Positions 28,103-37,818 of a stretch of 64,000 bases of DNA are shown here, piece after piece. The notes beneath the pieces were generated by a model. The model was not told where the DNA came from. It saw only the letters and a list, made by a program, of their open reading frames with translations, and made no database searches. A program made the position numbers and the translations under genes. Every line of letters begins with the position of its first letter. The first letter of the stretch is position 1. This stretch comes from Methanogenium organophilum (GTDB lineage: Archaea; Halobacteriota; Methanomicrobia; Methanomicrobiales; Methanomicrobiaceae). The stretch is from the NCBI RefSeq assembly GCF_026684035.1, contig NZ_CP113361.1, positions 744,001 through 808,000 of the forward strand. The letters run 5' to 3'.

Positions 28103-29380
28103 TTACAGGGTTTCTGCGCCGTTCATATACGGACGCAGCGCCTTGGGGATGACAACCGTCCCATCCTCTTCCTGGAAGTTTTCCATGATTGCACGAATTG
28201 TTCTGGTGGTCGCCACCGCTGTGCTGTTGAGCGTATGGAGGGGATATTTGTTCTCGAAATCGTGAGCGTCTCTCGCCCGGATATTCAGCCGCACCGACTG
28301 GTATGCCGTACAGTTGGAGCAGGAAACAACCTCGCGGTATGCCTCTTCACGCGGCATCCAGACCTCCATATCATATTTCTTCGCGGCAACGGTCCCAATG
28401 TCACCGGTACAGATGTTCACCACCCGGTACGGGAGGCCAAGCATCTGGAAAATATCCTCCGCGTTTTTAAGAAGCTCTTCATGCAGCGCCCACGAATCCT
28501 CCGGTTTGCAGTAGACGAACTGCTCGACCTTGTTGAACTGATGTACCCGGAAGAGCCCGCGGGTATCAAGACCGTGCGACCCGATCTCACGGCGGAAGCA
28601 GGGACTTACTCCGGCGAGTTTGAGCGGGAGGTCTTTTTCTTCAAAGATCTCGTTCATGTACATCGCAGCCATCGGATGTTCGCTTGTGGCGATTAAAAAC
28701 TCGTCCTCGCCGTCAATCGCGTACATCACGTTCTCAAAGTCTCCGAGATCGGTGACGCCCTCATACGCGGCACGGTTCATCATATAGGGCGGCATGACAG
28801 GGGTATAACCACGCTCACCAAGGACATCAAGTGCCAGACGCTGGAGGGCAAGGTCCAAAAGCGCCAGATTGCCTTTCAGCATATAAAATCCGGAACCGGA
28901 GATCTTTGCCGCCCGTTCGAATTCGGCAAGGCCTTTTTCTACTGCAAGTTCGCCGTGATTCCTGATTGCAAAGGAAGGAAGGGCAGTCTCCCCCCAGGTC
29001 TTTACGAGGACATTCTCTTCATCGTCTGCTCCGACCGGAACACTTTCGTGGAGAATGTTGGGAATCCGCATCTGGTAATATTTTATTTTTTCGTTGATCT
29101 CCTCAAGTGCGGCCTCAGCGTCCTTTATTTTCGCAGGAAGGGATTTTGCCTCTTCAAGAAATCCGGAGATATCCTGTTTTGCTTTTTTTGCTTCCTTTAT
29201 TTCCCGGCTGATAATATTGCGCCGGTTTCGCATGGTGTTTATTTCAGTCTGCATCTCACGTGACTGAATATCTTTTTCCAGCAGATCGTCAATCCAGGCA
29301 AGCTTTTCCTCATCTCCCCTCTTTGTGAGGTCCGCCCTGACGACATCCGGGTTGTTTCGAATAAATTTCAGTTCAAGCAT
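28103..29380 (-). CDS. serS: Seryl-tRNA synthetase (bacterial/eukaryal type)
   Basis: 425 residues. It charges tRNA-Ser. It has the N-terminal long antiparallel coiled-coil arm (about residues 30-105, rich in E/K: REIKEAKKAKQDISGF), which binds the tRNA long variable arm. A class II catalytic core follows with motif 2 around GVSPCFRREIGSHGLDTRGL and motif 3 at LNSTAVATTRTIRAIMEN. This is the common SerRS form, not the rare zinc-dependent methanogen type found in some orders. Confidence 0.97.
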   Translation of the reverse strand: MLELKFIRNNPDVVRADLTKRGDEEKLAWIDDLLEKDIQSREMQTEINTMRNRRNIISREIKEAKKAKQDISGFLEEAKSLPAKIKDAEAALEEINEKIKYYQMRIPNILHESVPVGADDEENVLVKTWGETALPSFAIRNHGELAVEKGLAEFERAAKISGSGFYMLKGNLALLDLALQRLALDVLGERGYTPVMPPYMMNRAAYEGVTDLGDFENVMYAIDGEDEFLIATSEHPMAAMYMNEIFEEKDLPLKLAGVSPCFRREIGSHGLDTRGLFRVHQFNKVEQFVYCKPEDSWALHEELLKNAEDIFQMLGLPYRVVNICTGDIGTVAAKKYDMEVWMPREEAYREVVSCSNCTAYQSVRLNIRARDAHDFENKYPLHTLNSTAVATTRTIRAIMENFQEEDGTVVIPKALRPYMNGAETL

Positions 29381-29531
29381 AACTTCATTCAGTTATGCCC
29401 ATCATATGGGATTATTGTTACGAGGGCCCGAGGCGGGACCGTATCTGCACTCCCGCGAATCATCGGAAAAACGGGAAAGGGAGAGAAACCCCTCACAGCC
29501 TGCCACAACAGGATGAGCAGGAAAAATACAT

Positions 29532-29912
29532 CTATTCATCACAGGGGGTGGTATCCTTCCCTGACATTCCGGGGAAGAGCGGGACGGTGCAGATCATCTT
29601 CAGCATTCCCTCCCCCGTATTCATGAACATGTGGTTCTCACAGGGAAGAATATAGAGAGCATCACCCGCACCAACGGGAGTCTTTTCCTTGTCATCCCCG
29701 ACAACGACACCCTCCCCTTCGAGGATGTACACCTCATGTTCTTCCTTGTGCCGGTGCCACGGCGAGTGCCCGCCAGGGGCAAATTCCATCAGACGAAGGG
29801 CATATCGCGGGCAGCCGTCATCAGCGGTCAACAGGAACCGGGCGTGCATACCGGAAACACCCGGCTTCTTAATCTCTTCGGCGGGAACATCATCTGCGTG
29901 TTTACGGATCAT
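29532..29912 (-). CDS. Cupin-domain protein
   Basis: 126 residues with a single cupin barrel. Metal-binding motif 1 is GGHSPWHRHKEEHEVYILEG (two His, one Glu, one His), and motif 2 is ILPCENHMFMNTGE. Such small cupins bind a metal and are often sensors or isomerases/dioxygenases of unknown substrate. There is no operon partner: serS is 150 bases downstream on the same strand. Confidence 0.85.
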   Translation of the reverse strand: MIRKHADDVPAEEIKKPGVSGMHARFLLTADDGCPRYALRLMEFAPGGHSPWHRHKEEHEVYILEGEGVVVGDDKEKTPVGAGDALYILPCENHMFMNTGEGMLKMICTVPLFPGMSGKDTTPCDE

Positions 29913-30219
29913 ATACGCATGTACTGACGGTGAAGGAATGTGATAAAGGTATCACAGTTATCACCCTGGGCCTGTATGAACAGCATAAGTTAACAGCATA
30001 AGAAACCACCAGCAGGACATACCTGTCGGCCCGTCACCACAGGCAGGATGCAGGCAGGGCATAGAGATTTCCGGCTCTTCGCTGTTCTGTGGGGGGGTAC
30101 AAAAACAATTGTTGTGAATGCGACACTCAGTGACTTCGAAAAGCGGAGAACGAAGTCCTTCTGAGCTCTTCACAAACACCTTCAATTTTTCAGAATCCCT
30201 TTTTCAGCATTATATGGAG

Positions 30220-30304
30220 CAAGGGGGTGCTCGTCCACCCCCTTGCGACCTCCTTCGCCTGAGGGGGAGGGGCGGGCAGGGATGGGGGTACCCCCTCCCT
30301 TGCC
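30220..30304. repeat. Two adjacent GC-rich hairpins
   Basis: First hairpin: CAAGGGGGTG, loop CTCGTC, CACCCCCTTG (30220-30245), a perfect 10-bp stem. Second: GGCAGGGA, core TGGGGGTACCCCC, TCCCTTGCC (30275-30304), with one bulged base, followed by TTTCTTTTC. They lie between the cupin gene and the trmO gene, 3' of trmO. They may be a transcript-end structure or a dispersed intergenic repeat. Confidence 0.5.
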
Positions 30305-30359
30305 TTTCTTTTCAGTATACGGGTTACCCATTTAAAATAGCGAAGAACCATATTTCCGT

Positions 30360-30950
30360 TCAGGAATCGTACTCTTCCGTAATTTTCTGCATCCATTCCG
30401 GAATCCGTATCCCATCCTGCGGATAGAATTCCCGGACATACGGCTTGATATCAATGACAGGGCTTTTATCAATCGCATCCAGTCCCAGAACCGTCAGGAC
30501 ATTTCCTTTGACCCGGACGAGAGGAACGACTTTTATCAGCACCGGATTCGGTCGTGCCGGACTGCAGGTACAGAAGAGCCCGGTGAGGGGATTTGTCGTG
30601 ACACCCATCGGGTGAACCTTTTTGAGCGAACGGCCGTCTTCTGTGATTTCATGCCCCCAGTAGATAATGACCAGATGGGAATACGCTTCGATGTCTTCAC
30701 ACAGTTCAGCATATTCCTCTTTGAGAATAATTTCCGATACTGCGTCAGGAACGTCACGAAATTTCTCCATCGCCTCTTCGAATGCACCGTTCAGTTTCAG
30801 CCCGTCCTTTCCGGCGACAAGAGGAGGTGTTGCTACAGTGTTTCTGACGATTCCGATAGGGCGCAGAATCATATCTCCATACACCTCCTCGAAATTGATC
30901 ATATCCGCTTCATTCGCCGAATCAGATGAATTCTCAGTATTGGTATACAT
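30360..30950 (-). CDS. trmO: tRNA t6A37 N6-methyltransferase TrmO-like protein
   Basis: 196 residues of the TrmO (YaeB, PF01980) family. Bacterial TrmO methylates the threonylcarbamoyl-A37 of tRNA-Thr with SAM. Seen: ILRPIGIVRNT at the start of the barrel, the SAM-loop region HPMGVTTNPLTGLFCTCSPARPNPV, and the late VIDIKPYV. The archaeal family is used more loosely, and some members act on other substrates. The ATG at 30950 is chosen over one four codons upstream because GGAG lies 6 bases before it. Confidence 0.85.
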   Translation of the reverse strand: MYTNTENSSDSANEADMINFEEVYGDMILRPIGIVRNTVATPPLVAGKDGLKLNGAFEEAMEKFRDVPDAVSEIILKEEYAELCEDIEAYSHLVIIYWGHEITEDGRSLKKVHPMGVTTNPLTGLFCTCSPARPNPVLIKVVPLVRVKGNVLTVLGLDAIDKSPVIDIKPYVREFYPQDGIRIPEWMQKITEEYDS

Positions 30951-31122
30951 AATAAACTCCATTATCTCTCAGACAATCCTGTAAAAGGGTATTGCCATTC
31001 AGTAAATAAGAAAAATCGTATTTTACAACATGCCACATACGCCCTCAGACCCGGATACACCAAAAGCTGCCATCAGGCACGACCCGGCGCATTCAGATAT
31101 GGCACGGACGCCCTGACGTGTG

Positions 31123-31575
31123 TTATTCCTCGCACTCGCCTGTTTCTGATTCGAGTTGGGCGGCCCGATGACAGATGGCAGTCAATAGACCGGATTCAAA
31201 TGCAGATTCAAGCGCCCCCTCACAGAACCGCTCCTGCCGGATGACCACCGTCAGGAGGCGGGAGAGCTGGTCCGGCGTGGCACAGGCCATGCAACGGGGG
31301 TCATCACGCAATCCTTCCGCTTCCGCCGTGTGTACCCAGTCGGGCCCGTTGAAATCTGTATTGACCCAGCCATGGGTATAGGCCATCCGGACAAAAGCAT
31401 CGGCATCATCCGAGAAACAGAAATCTGGCATCGTCATAACGTCGGGCTTTACTTATTTTGATTCAGCCCATTCTCCGAATGTGAAGCCCGCGTCTTCAAA
31501 CTTCTGCAGAAAGAGAGCAAGTTCATGGAGGCGCTCTTTTAGTGTGGCCAATGGCAATGAGTCTGTTTTTATCAT
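31123..31575 (-). pseudogene. DUF6508-family gene interrupted by one in-frame TAA
   Basis: Read as one frame it encodes about 150 residues. The first 40 (MIKTDSLPLATLKERLHELA, then FLQKFEDAGFTFGEW) end at TAA 31453-31455. After five more sense codons the frame continues through the ATG at 31437 (MTMPDFCFSDDADAFVRMAY, then HGWV, RFCEGALESAFESGLLTAI). The FEDP-x-FGEW start and the RFCEG--ES-FESG end are both parts of full-length DUF6508 proteins. It is therefore either a fresh nonsense pseudogene, a gene split in two (the downstream ATG could still be translated), or a sequencing error. Family function is unknown. GAGGAG lies upstream of the first ATG. Confidence 0.65.
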
Positions 31576-32168
31576 CAGTTATATAGCTCCTCATATTCCC
31601 TCAATTCAGGCACATAAAAATACGGGGAAAACGTGAATAAATTATTCCCGGATTTGAAAGCAGTGCACCAGAGAGAAGAGTGGATTGACAATCCGGGCAG
31701 ACGGAAATCCCATCACGTGTCCGCACCCGTGAGGAAAAACAGATCTCCACCATATACGAAATATCTATGATATAACCTGTGATTCACAGAGAACACTTTT
31801 AAGCAAGAGTACTAGTATTTATATCATAGTGACAGGGAATGCAGGCAATGGAGTATCACCATCTGTGGGGGAGTGATCCCGATGACGCATAGAAGGATTT
31901 TTTATTCTACATTATTAATAGTGATAGAGTGAGCGGTAACATCCGTGTGGCCGCCACCATGATACGGGGGATAAAAAACGGTATCACCGCAATTAAAGAA
32001 ACCGACAGGCGAAAACGGGCCAAAAACTGAATGTACCAAATAATCGATGAACTCCGCCGGTTCAATACTATCGCTGTCGAGCGGGAACTGTGGATAATCG
32101 GATTATAATGCGAGACAAACACCCTCTGGGAACAGGTTGGGAAATAGGGGAAAATACCGGATTAAAGG
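31576..32168. other. Intergenic region before the signalling cluster
   Basis: About 590 bases, AT-rich. A TATA-like TATTTATATCAT lies at 31815-31826. It is followed near the expected transcription start by a 17-codon frame (MQAMEYHHLWGSDPDDA) and then a T-rich run at 31892-31906. Two further short in-phase frames (about 31930-32107) are separated by a stop and are probably relics. None is called as a gene. Confidence 0.35.
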
Positions 32169-33017
32169 ATGAGAACGGATCTGAAAAAAGTTATTACAGT
32201 GGTGAGGAGAGTGTACGGGACAGATCTCTCGTGCTTTGACGAATCGATCCTTTCCAAATCGCTTCAAACCCGGCGTACCGAGACCTCGTCTGGAACAGTT
32301 GATGACTATTGTGAGTATTTGTCAGAACATCAGGAGGAGGCAGACACACTCTCCCGCTCCCTACAGAACGCCCACAGCGAATTCTTCAGAAACCCCCTCA
32401 CCTTTGCCCTGCTAGAATCCCTTGTACTACCCTCCCTTTTGATGGAACGGCAGGGGGCAGAGAAGGGCGGCATCCGGATCTGGTCTGCCGGGTGCGCCGC
32501 CGGTGAAGAGGCGTATTCGATCGCAATCCTGCTCAGTGAACGAGCCATGGCATCAGAACAGCCCGTCCCATACCAGATATTTGCCACCGACATCTCAGAA
32601 GATGAACTCGCACATGCAAAAATCGGGGAATACGATGCGGCAAAGGTGCAGAATGTACGCCTGAAGCATCTTCACACCTACTTCCATTCACACGGGGATA
32701 CCTATACGGTCATCCCGCGACTTCGGGACCATATCGATTTTTCCCGGTACGACCTGCTGGACGAGCACTCCAGCAGCCCCCCGACGAGCATCTACGGGAA
32801 TTTTGATCTTATCATATGCGCCAACCTGCTCTTTTATTATCGGCCGGAAGTCCGGCAGTACATTCTGAACAAACTACACCGATCTCTGGTCCCGGGAGGG
32901 TATCTCGTAACCGGAGAAGCTGAGCGGGAGATGGTTGAGCAGGCAAACGACATCTACCCGGTCTTCCGACCGGCAGCAGTGTACCGGAAGAGTAGCAGGA
33001 CGAATATAAAGACATAA
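32169..33017 (+). CDS. cheR: CheR-type protein-glutamate methyltransferase
   Basis: 282 residues. A N-terminal CheR_N-like helical domain (1-75) is followed by a SAM-dependent methyltransferase. Key stretches: HSEFFRNPLTFALLES, the SAM-binding IRIWSAGCAAGEEAYSIAI, the FATDISEDELAHAKIGEY acidic loop, and FDLIICANLLFYYRPEVRQ. In chemotaxis CheR methylates receptors. No other che gene is in the window; the next gene is a hybrid kinase, so it may belong to a non-motility signalling system. Confidence 0.9.
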   Translation: MRTDLKKVITVVRRVYGTDLSCFDESILSKSLQTRRTETSSGTVDDYCEYLSEHQEEADTLSRSLQNAHSEFFRNPLTFALLESLVLPSLLMERQGAEKGGIRIWSAGCAAGEEAYSIAILLSERAMASEQPVPYQIFATDISEDELAHAKIGEYDAAKVQNVRLKHLHTYFHSHGDTYTVIPRLRDHIDFSRYDLLDEHSSSPPTSIYGNFDLIICANLLFYYRPEVRQYILNKLHRSLVPGGYLVTGEAEREMVEQANDIYPVFRPAAVYRKSSRTNIKT

Positions 33018-33063
33018 CAGAGAACCGAGAGGGAAACAGCAGCATGCAGACAGGAGGCAGATC

Positions 33064-36057
33064 ATGACGTTTAAAGACCTGAACATTGGCACGCAATTGA
33101 TAATCGGGATTGGCATCATCATCGTTATGGCCGTCCTGCTTGGCGCAACGGCCATAATATATGAGGAGATCCTGTGGGAAGATACCACAGATCTATACGA
33201 ACATCCGCTCCAAATCAGGCGGACAGTGGGCGCACTCGAGGCAGATATCCTCAGTATTCGCGGGGGAATGAAAGACCTGGCCCTGACAGAGAATGAGCAG
33301 GAACAGGAGGAAATCCTTCAGGAAATCAGTATCAACGAGGCAGATGCCTTCCGGCAGTTCGATATCCTGTATGATCGCTATCTCGGCCCCCAATCGGACA
33401 TCGATACTGCATATGCCAGTTTTGTCGAATGGAACACCATCCGCGAGGAGACCATCCGGTTATGGCGTGAAGGAGATATCGCTGAAGCGGTGAGCCGGAC
33501 AAAAAGTACCGGTGTCGGGGGCGCCCAGGCAGAGACGATGATGGGCGACATCCAGATCATCGACAATTTTGCCCGGAATAAAGCCGATGAGTTATACCAG
33601 TCCGCACAGCAGCACAAAGATGATCTGACTGTGCAGCTCGCTGCCCTCCTTACCATCACTCTCCTGCTCTTCTTTGTTGTCACGTACATCCTGCTGAAAG
33701 CAGTGCGGGACCCAATCCTGGAACTGACCGATGTTACCAGTCGGTACGGGCAGGGGGATCACAGTGCCCGCATCGGGATAGACTCCCCAAACGAGGTGGG
33801 AGCACTCGCCACCGCCTTCAATACCCTTGCCGAAACGCTCCAGACTGAGATGCAGGGCAGGGAGAACGCCGCCGGGATCGCTGCCGGGATCGCCGCGGTC
33901 AGTCTTAAGGAAAATGAACTGCAGTTATTCTGCCGCGACATGCTGATCGTGCTGATGGAGCACACCGACTCGCAAGTGGGCGTTGTCTACCTTTTAAACG
34001 CACAGAAGACAGAGTTTACCCTCTTTGAGTCCATCGGACTTTCTGCATCAGCCCGCACGTCCTTCTCTGCCACCATGCACGAGGGGGAGTTCGGTGCAGC
34101 CCTTGCCTCCCGGGAGATCCAGCACATAACCGAGATCCCTGAGGAAACAGTGTTTACCCTCTCTACCGTGAGTGGCGATATCCGACCAAAGGATATCCTC
34201 ACCATCCCCATCCTCTCCGAAACAGAAGTCGTTGCCATCATCTCCCTTGCAAACGTCCGGGCCTATCCGGCAGAGACAATCGGCCTCATCGATGACACAC
34301 AGGGCCTCATAACCGCCCGGTTAATCGGGTTGCTGGCGTTCCAAAAAATTCAGGAATTCTCAGAAACCCTCGAAGAGCAGAACCGGGAACTCAACGAGAC
34401 GTCACGGGAGCTCGCATTCCAGGCAGACGAACTGCGTGAGCATAACATCGAGCTTGACATGCAGAAGAAGCAGCTGGATGAAGCAAACCGGGCAAAGACA
34501 GTCTTCCTCTCGAACATGAGCCACGAGCTCCGGACCCCGCTCAACTCAGTGATCGCACTCTCAGGGGTCCTGAACCGCCGGCTCCGGGGCACCATCCCCG
34601 AAGAGGAGTACAGTTACATCGATGTGATCCTACGCAACGGCAGGCACCTCCTGGCGCTGATCAACGACATTCTGGACATCGCCCGAATCGAATCCGGCCG
34701 GGAGGACATCAGCCTCAGGACATTTCCGGTGCCGGAGCTTGTCAGCACGGTTGTGGAACGGATCGGGCCACAGGCAGTGGAGAAGGGGATCACGCTGCAG
34801 AAACAGGTAAGTCCGGATCTTCCCTCCATGACCAGTGACTTTGGCAAGTGCCAGCATATCCTTGAAAACCTGGTAGCAAATGCCGTCAAGTTCACCGAAG
34901 AGGGTGAAGTGACGGTCTCAGCCACCGTCACAGACGACGAGGTGCACATCGCGGTCACCGACACCGGCATCGGGATTCCGGAAGACCGGATAGACATCAT
35001 CTTCGACGAGTTCCGGCAGGCCGATGAGAGGGTTGCACGCCAGTATGGCGGGAGCGGTCTCGGCCTTTCGATTGCCAATAAATACGCCATCCTCCTCTCC
35101 GGCAGCATCGCAATTGAGAGTATGCCCGGGAAGGGATCTACGTTTACCCTCACCCTCCCGCTCACCATCACCCTGCCCATGGCCGGGACACAGGAGGCTA
35201 CCACCGATTGGAGGGTCGGCGAGCAGGGAGATCCCGCACACCCATCCCCGGCACACTCCGGTGTGGGAAAGACCATCCTCATCGTGGAAGACAGCGAACC
35301 GGCCATCATCCAGATAAAGGACCTGCTGGAAGAAGAGGGGTACCACATCAGGGTGGCACGGAACGGGAAGGAGGCCCTGGAAGAGATCAATCGTGAGTTG
35401 CCGGACGCGATGATCCTCGACCTGATGATGCCCGAGGTGGACGGCTTTACTGTCCTGAGGATGATCCGGAGCGGCGAACAGATCACCCGCATCCCGGTGC
35501 TCATCCTGACAGCGAAACACATCACGAAAGAAGAACTCTCGTTTTTGGAGGGGAACGGCATCCACCAGCTCATCCAGAAGGGGGATATCGACCGTAAGAG
35601 TCTCCTTGCGGCGGTGGAGAGGATGGTTTCAGAACCGGTGGAACAGGTGAGTCCGAAGCCCGTACAATCCCCCCGGCACGAGGTGCGGGACCGGCCGGTC
35701 ATCCTCATTGTGGAGGACAACGCCGACAACATGATGACGGCACAGGCCCTGCTCCGTGAACATTACACCCCCATCGGGGCTGCGGACGGCCAGTCCGGCA
35801 TCGATATGGTACGAAAAGAGATGCCGGACCTGGTCCTGCTCGATATATCACTTCCGGGCAAAGACGGATTCGAGGTCTGCAGGATACTGAAGCAGGACGA
35901 GGAACTCCGGCACATCCCGGTCATCGCCCTGACCGCCCGGGCGATGAAAGGTGACCGGGCGGACATCCTCTCCCGCGGCTTCGATGGCTACCTCTCCAAA
36001 CCAGTGGACGCAGAACTTTTGGAACAGACGATCAGGAGGACTCTCTATGGAGTATAA
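33064..36057 (+). CDS. Hybrid sensor histidine kinase with two receiver domains
   Basis: 997 residues. TM1 is at about 12-32, an extracytoplasmic helical sensor at 35-190, and TM2 at 193-215. HAMP lies at about 216-268 and a GAF-like domain at about 290-430. A coiled coil (EEQNRELNETSRELAFQADE) leads into HisKA with phospho-acceptor His487 in MSHELRTPLN. HATPase follows at about 600-715 (IAVTDTGIGIPEDR, QYGGSGLGLSI). Two receivers come last: REC1 with Asp786 (ILDLMMPE) and REC2 with Asp927 (LLDISLPGKDG). It is cotranscribed with cheR (46-base gap) and overlaps the next kinase by 11 bases. Confidence 0.9.
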   Translation: MTFKDLNIGTQLIIGIGIIIVMAVLLGATAIIYEEILWEDTTDLYEHPLQIRRTVGALEADILSIRGGMKDLALTENEQEQEEILQEISINEADAFRQFDILYDRYLGPQSDIDTAYASFVEWNTIREETIRLWREGDIAEAVSRTKSTGVGGAQAETMMGDIQIIDNFARNKADELYQSAQQHKDDLTVQLAALLTITLLLFFVVTYILLKAVRDPILELTDVTSRYGQGDHSARIGIDSPNEVGALATAFNTLAETLQTEMQGRENAAGIAAGIAAVSLKENELQLFCRDMLIVLMEHTDSQVGVVYLLNAQKTEFTLFESIGLSASARTSFSATMHEGEFGAALASREIQHITEIPEETVFTLSTVSGDIRPKDILTIPILSETEVVAIISLANVRAYPAETIGLIDDTQGLITARLIGLLAFQKIQEFSETLEEQNRELNETSRELAFQADELREHNIELDMQKKQLDEANRAKTVFLSNMSHELRTPLNSVIALSGVLNRRLRGTIPEEEYSYIDVILRNGRHLLALINDILDIARIESGREDISLRTFPVPELVSTVVERIGPQAVEKGITLQKQVSPDLPSMTSDFGKCQHILENLVANAVKFTEEGEVTVSATVTDDEVHIAVTDTGIGIPEDRIDIIFDEFRQADERVARQYGGSGLGLSIANKYAILLSGSIAIESMPGKGSTFTLTLPLTITLPMAGTQEATTDWRVGEQGDPAHPSPAHSGVGKTILIVEDSEPAIIQIKDLLEEEGYHIRVARNGKEALEEINRELPDAMILDLMMPEVDGFTVLRMIRSGEQITRIPVLILTAKHITKEELSFLEGNGIHQLIQKGDIDRKSLLAAVERMVSEPVEQVSPKPVQSPRHEVRDRPVILIVEDNADNMMTAQALLREHYTPIGAADGQSGIDMVRKEMPDLVLLDISLPGKDGFEVCRILKQDEELRHIPVIALTARAMKGDRADILSRGFDGYLSKPVDAELLEQTIRRTLYGV

Positions 36058-37648
36058 CGACCCGACTATCGTCGCCATTGATGATATCAGCGACAACCTT
36101 GTGGTATTGAAAGCCTTTGTACTCGATGCCTTTCCTCGTGCCCGTGTTTTTACTGCGCAGAATGGAGAGAAAGGCATCGAGCTGGCCCGTGAACACAACC
36201 CCGACCTCATCCTCCTCGACATCGTCATGCCGGGCATGGACGGCTTTGAGGTCTGCAGGATACTGAAGCAGGATGAGGAACTCCGGCACATCCCGGTGGT
36301 CTTCCTCACCGCACTCCGGGGTGACCGGAAGAGCCGCATACGTGCACTGGATTTGGGAGGGGAGGCCTTCATCTCCAAACCCTTTGATGATGCGGAATTC
36401 ATCGCCCAGATCCGGGCCATGGTGAAGATCAAGGCGGCGAACGAACGGGAACAGGACGAGAAGAAGTACCTTGCCAGAATCGTTGATATGCGGACCGTCG
36501 AGCTCAAAGAGGAACTGGCAGAACGCAGAAGAATCGAGCAGAAACTGCTGGACCATCAGGCCGAACTGGAACTGCAAAACAAAGAACTCATCAACGCAAG
36601 GCAGACAACAGACAAACTCCGCCAGGAGTATCAGACACTCTTTGATGTAGCACCGGTCGGATATCTGGCACTCGGCCCAAACAGTATGATTCTTCGGTGC
36701 AACCACCGTGCCGCCGAACTCTTTGGCACCACCAAAGAACACCTGACCGGAAGGCATCTTGCTATGTTTCTGGACCAGGCAACTCTTCCTGCCTTCAACA
36801 CGTTTATTGAGGATTGCTGCAACAAAGAAACGAACCGGCTCTGTGAATTTATCTCTCGTTCAGGCCATACATTGCTCACAGATCCAGGGCATCTGCACTT
36901 TTTCGGCCAGGGTATTCAATCAGAACATGATTCCCATCATTGTATTGTGGCCATCAGTGATGTAACAGAACTACACCAGTCCCAGGATGCACTCCGGGAG
37001 GTCAACAGAAAACTCCACCTCCTCTCGAACATAACCAGGCACGATATTTTAAACCAGGTCATGGTACTTGCCGCAAGTCTGGAGCTCATCCGGATTAAAA
37101 AAGAGGATAATTCACCGATCGATGAGGATCTTGCCAGGTGTGAATCAGCAAGGGAAGCAATTGCTCATCTTATTACGTTTACCCGTAGCTATGAGAATCT
37201 TGGTGTGAAAAAACCCGTGTGGCAGTCTGCCAGGACTGTTGTTGAAAGAGTTCAGAAAACGACGACAATTCCGGTCACCGTTGACCATTCACTGGATCCC
37301 ATCGAAGTGTATGCCGACACGATGCTGGAGAGCGTGTTCTCCAACCTGTTTCAAAACGCCGAACAACATGGGGGCCACATCAGCGGAATTACCCTCTCAT
37401 TTCACCAAAAAGGCCGGAAAGGCATTCTTGTGGTTGAGGACGACGGCATTGGCATTCCGGATGACATGAAAGAACAGATCTTCGAACGGGGCGTGGGGGA
37501 AGGAACCGGACTGGGACTCTTCTTCTGCTCGGAAATTCTGGAGATTACGGGCATAAGCGCCTGTGAGACTGGAATACCGGGGAAAGGAGCTCGTTTTGAA
37601 CTGCACATTCCTGTAGGGGTATGGAGGAACCCAAATCAAGTACCCTGA
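36047..37648 (+). CDS. Receiver-PAS-histidine kinase of methanogen type
   Basis: 533 residues from an ATG fixed by AGGAGGA six bases upstream, inside the end of the previous gene. A receiver domain (1-125) has phospho-acceptor Asp58 in LILLDIVMPGMDG. A coiled coil follows (about 130-185), then a PAS domain (about 195-300). The kinase has His332 in NITRHDILNQV, the HDxxNQ form common in methanogen kinases. The ATPase domain ends it (DDGIGIPDDMKEQIF, GEGTGLGLFFC). No transmembrane segment, so it is cytosolic, probably receiving phosphate from or acting beside the membrane hybrid kinase. A 50-base stretch is nearly identical to REC2 of that kinase. Confidence 0.88.
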   Translation: MEYNDPTIVAIDDISDNLVVLKAFVLDAFPRARVFTAQNGEKGIELAREHNPDLILLDIVMPGMDGFEVCRILKQDEELRHIPVVFLTALRGDRKSRIRALDLGGEAFISKPFDDAEFIAQIRAMVKIKAANEREQDEKKYLARIVDMRTVELKEELAERRRIEQKLLDHQAELELQNKELINARQTTDKLRQEYQTLFDVAPVGYLALGPNSMILRCNHRAAELFGTTKEHLTGRHLAMFLDQATLPAFNTFIEDCCNKETNRLCEFISRSGHTLLTDPGHLHFFGQGIQSEHDSHHCIVAISDVTELHQSQDALREVNRKLHLLSNITRHDILNQVMVLAASLELIRIKKEDNSPIDEDLARCESAREAIAHLITFTRSYENLGVKKPVWQSARTVVERVQKTTTIPVTVDHSLDPIEVYADTMLESVFSNLFQNAEQHGGHISGITLSFHQKGRKGILVVEDDGIGIPDDMKEQIFERGVGEGTGLGLFFCSEILEITGISACETGIPGKGARFELHIPVGVWRNPNQVP

Positions 37649-37818
37649 TCTGTGCAGCCAGAGTGCCGAAATGGGTAATGGAGATACGTATCCGGTCAGG
37701 CGAAAGAAAAATCTCCATCATTCATCACCCATATCAATGGCCACACTGGTCACCCTCTCCACAGGAGCACATAAGCATTTTTCTCTCAGGTTCTGCCCCT
37801 CCCGTCTGCCTTTCCCAG
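37649..37818. other. Gap between the kinase gene and a degenerate ORF
   Basis: No gene supported. A plus-strand frame continuing past the kinase is compositionally biased and has no start signal. Confidence 0.3.

Noticed and set aside
29961-30185. 74-codon minus-strand ORF
   Set aside because: TTG start, Cys/Pro-rich composition, and it lies in a repeat-like intergenic area.
31839-31892. 17-codon frame after a TATA element (possible leader peptide)
   Set aside because: Too short to support; no attenuator structure was seen beside it.
31930-32107. Two short in-phase frames split by a stop, weakly like a nuclease N-terminus
   Set aside because: The similarity is too weak to claim a family.
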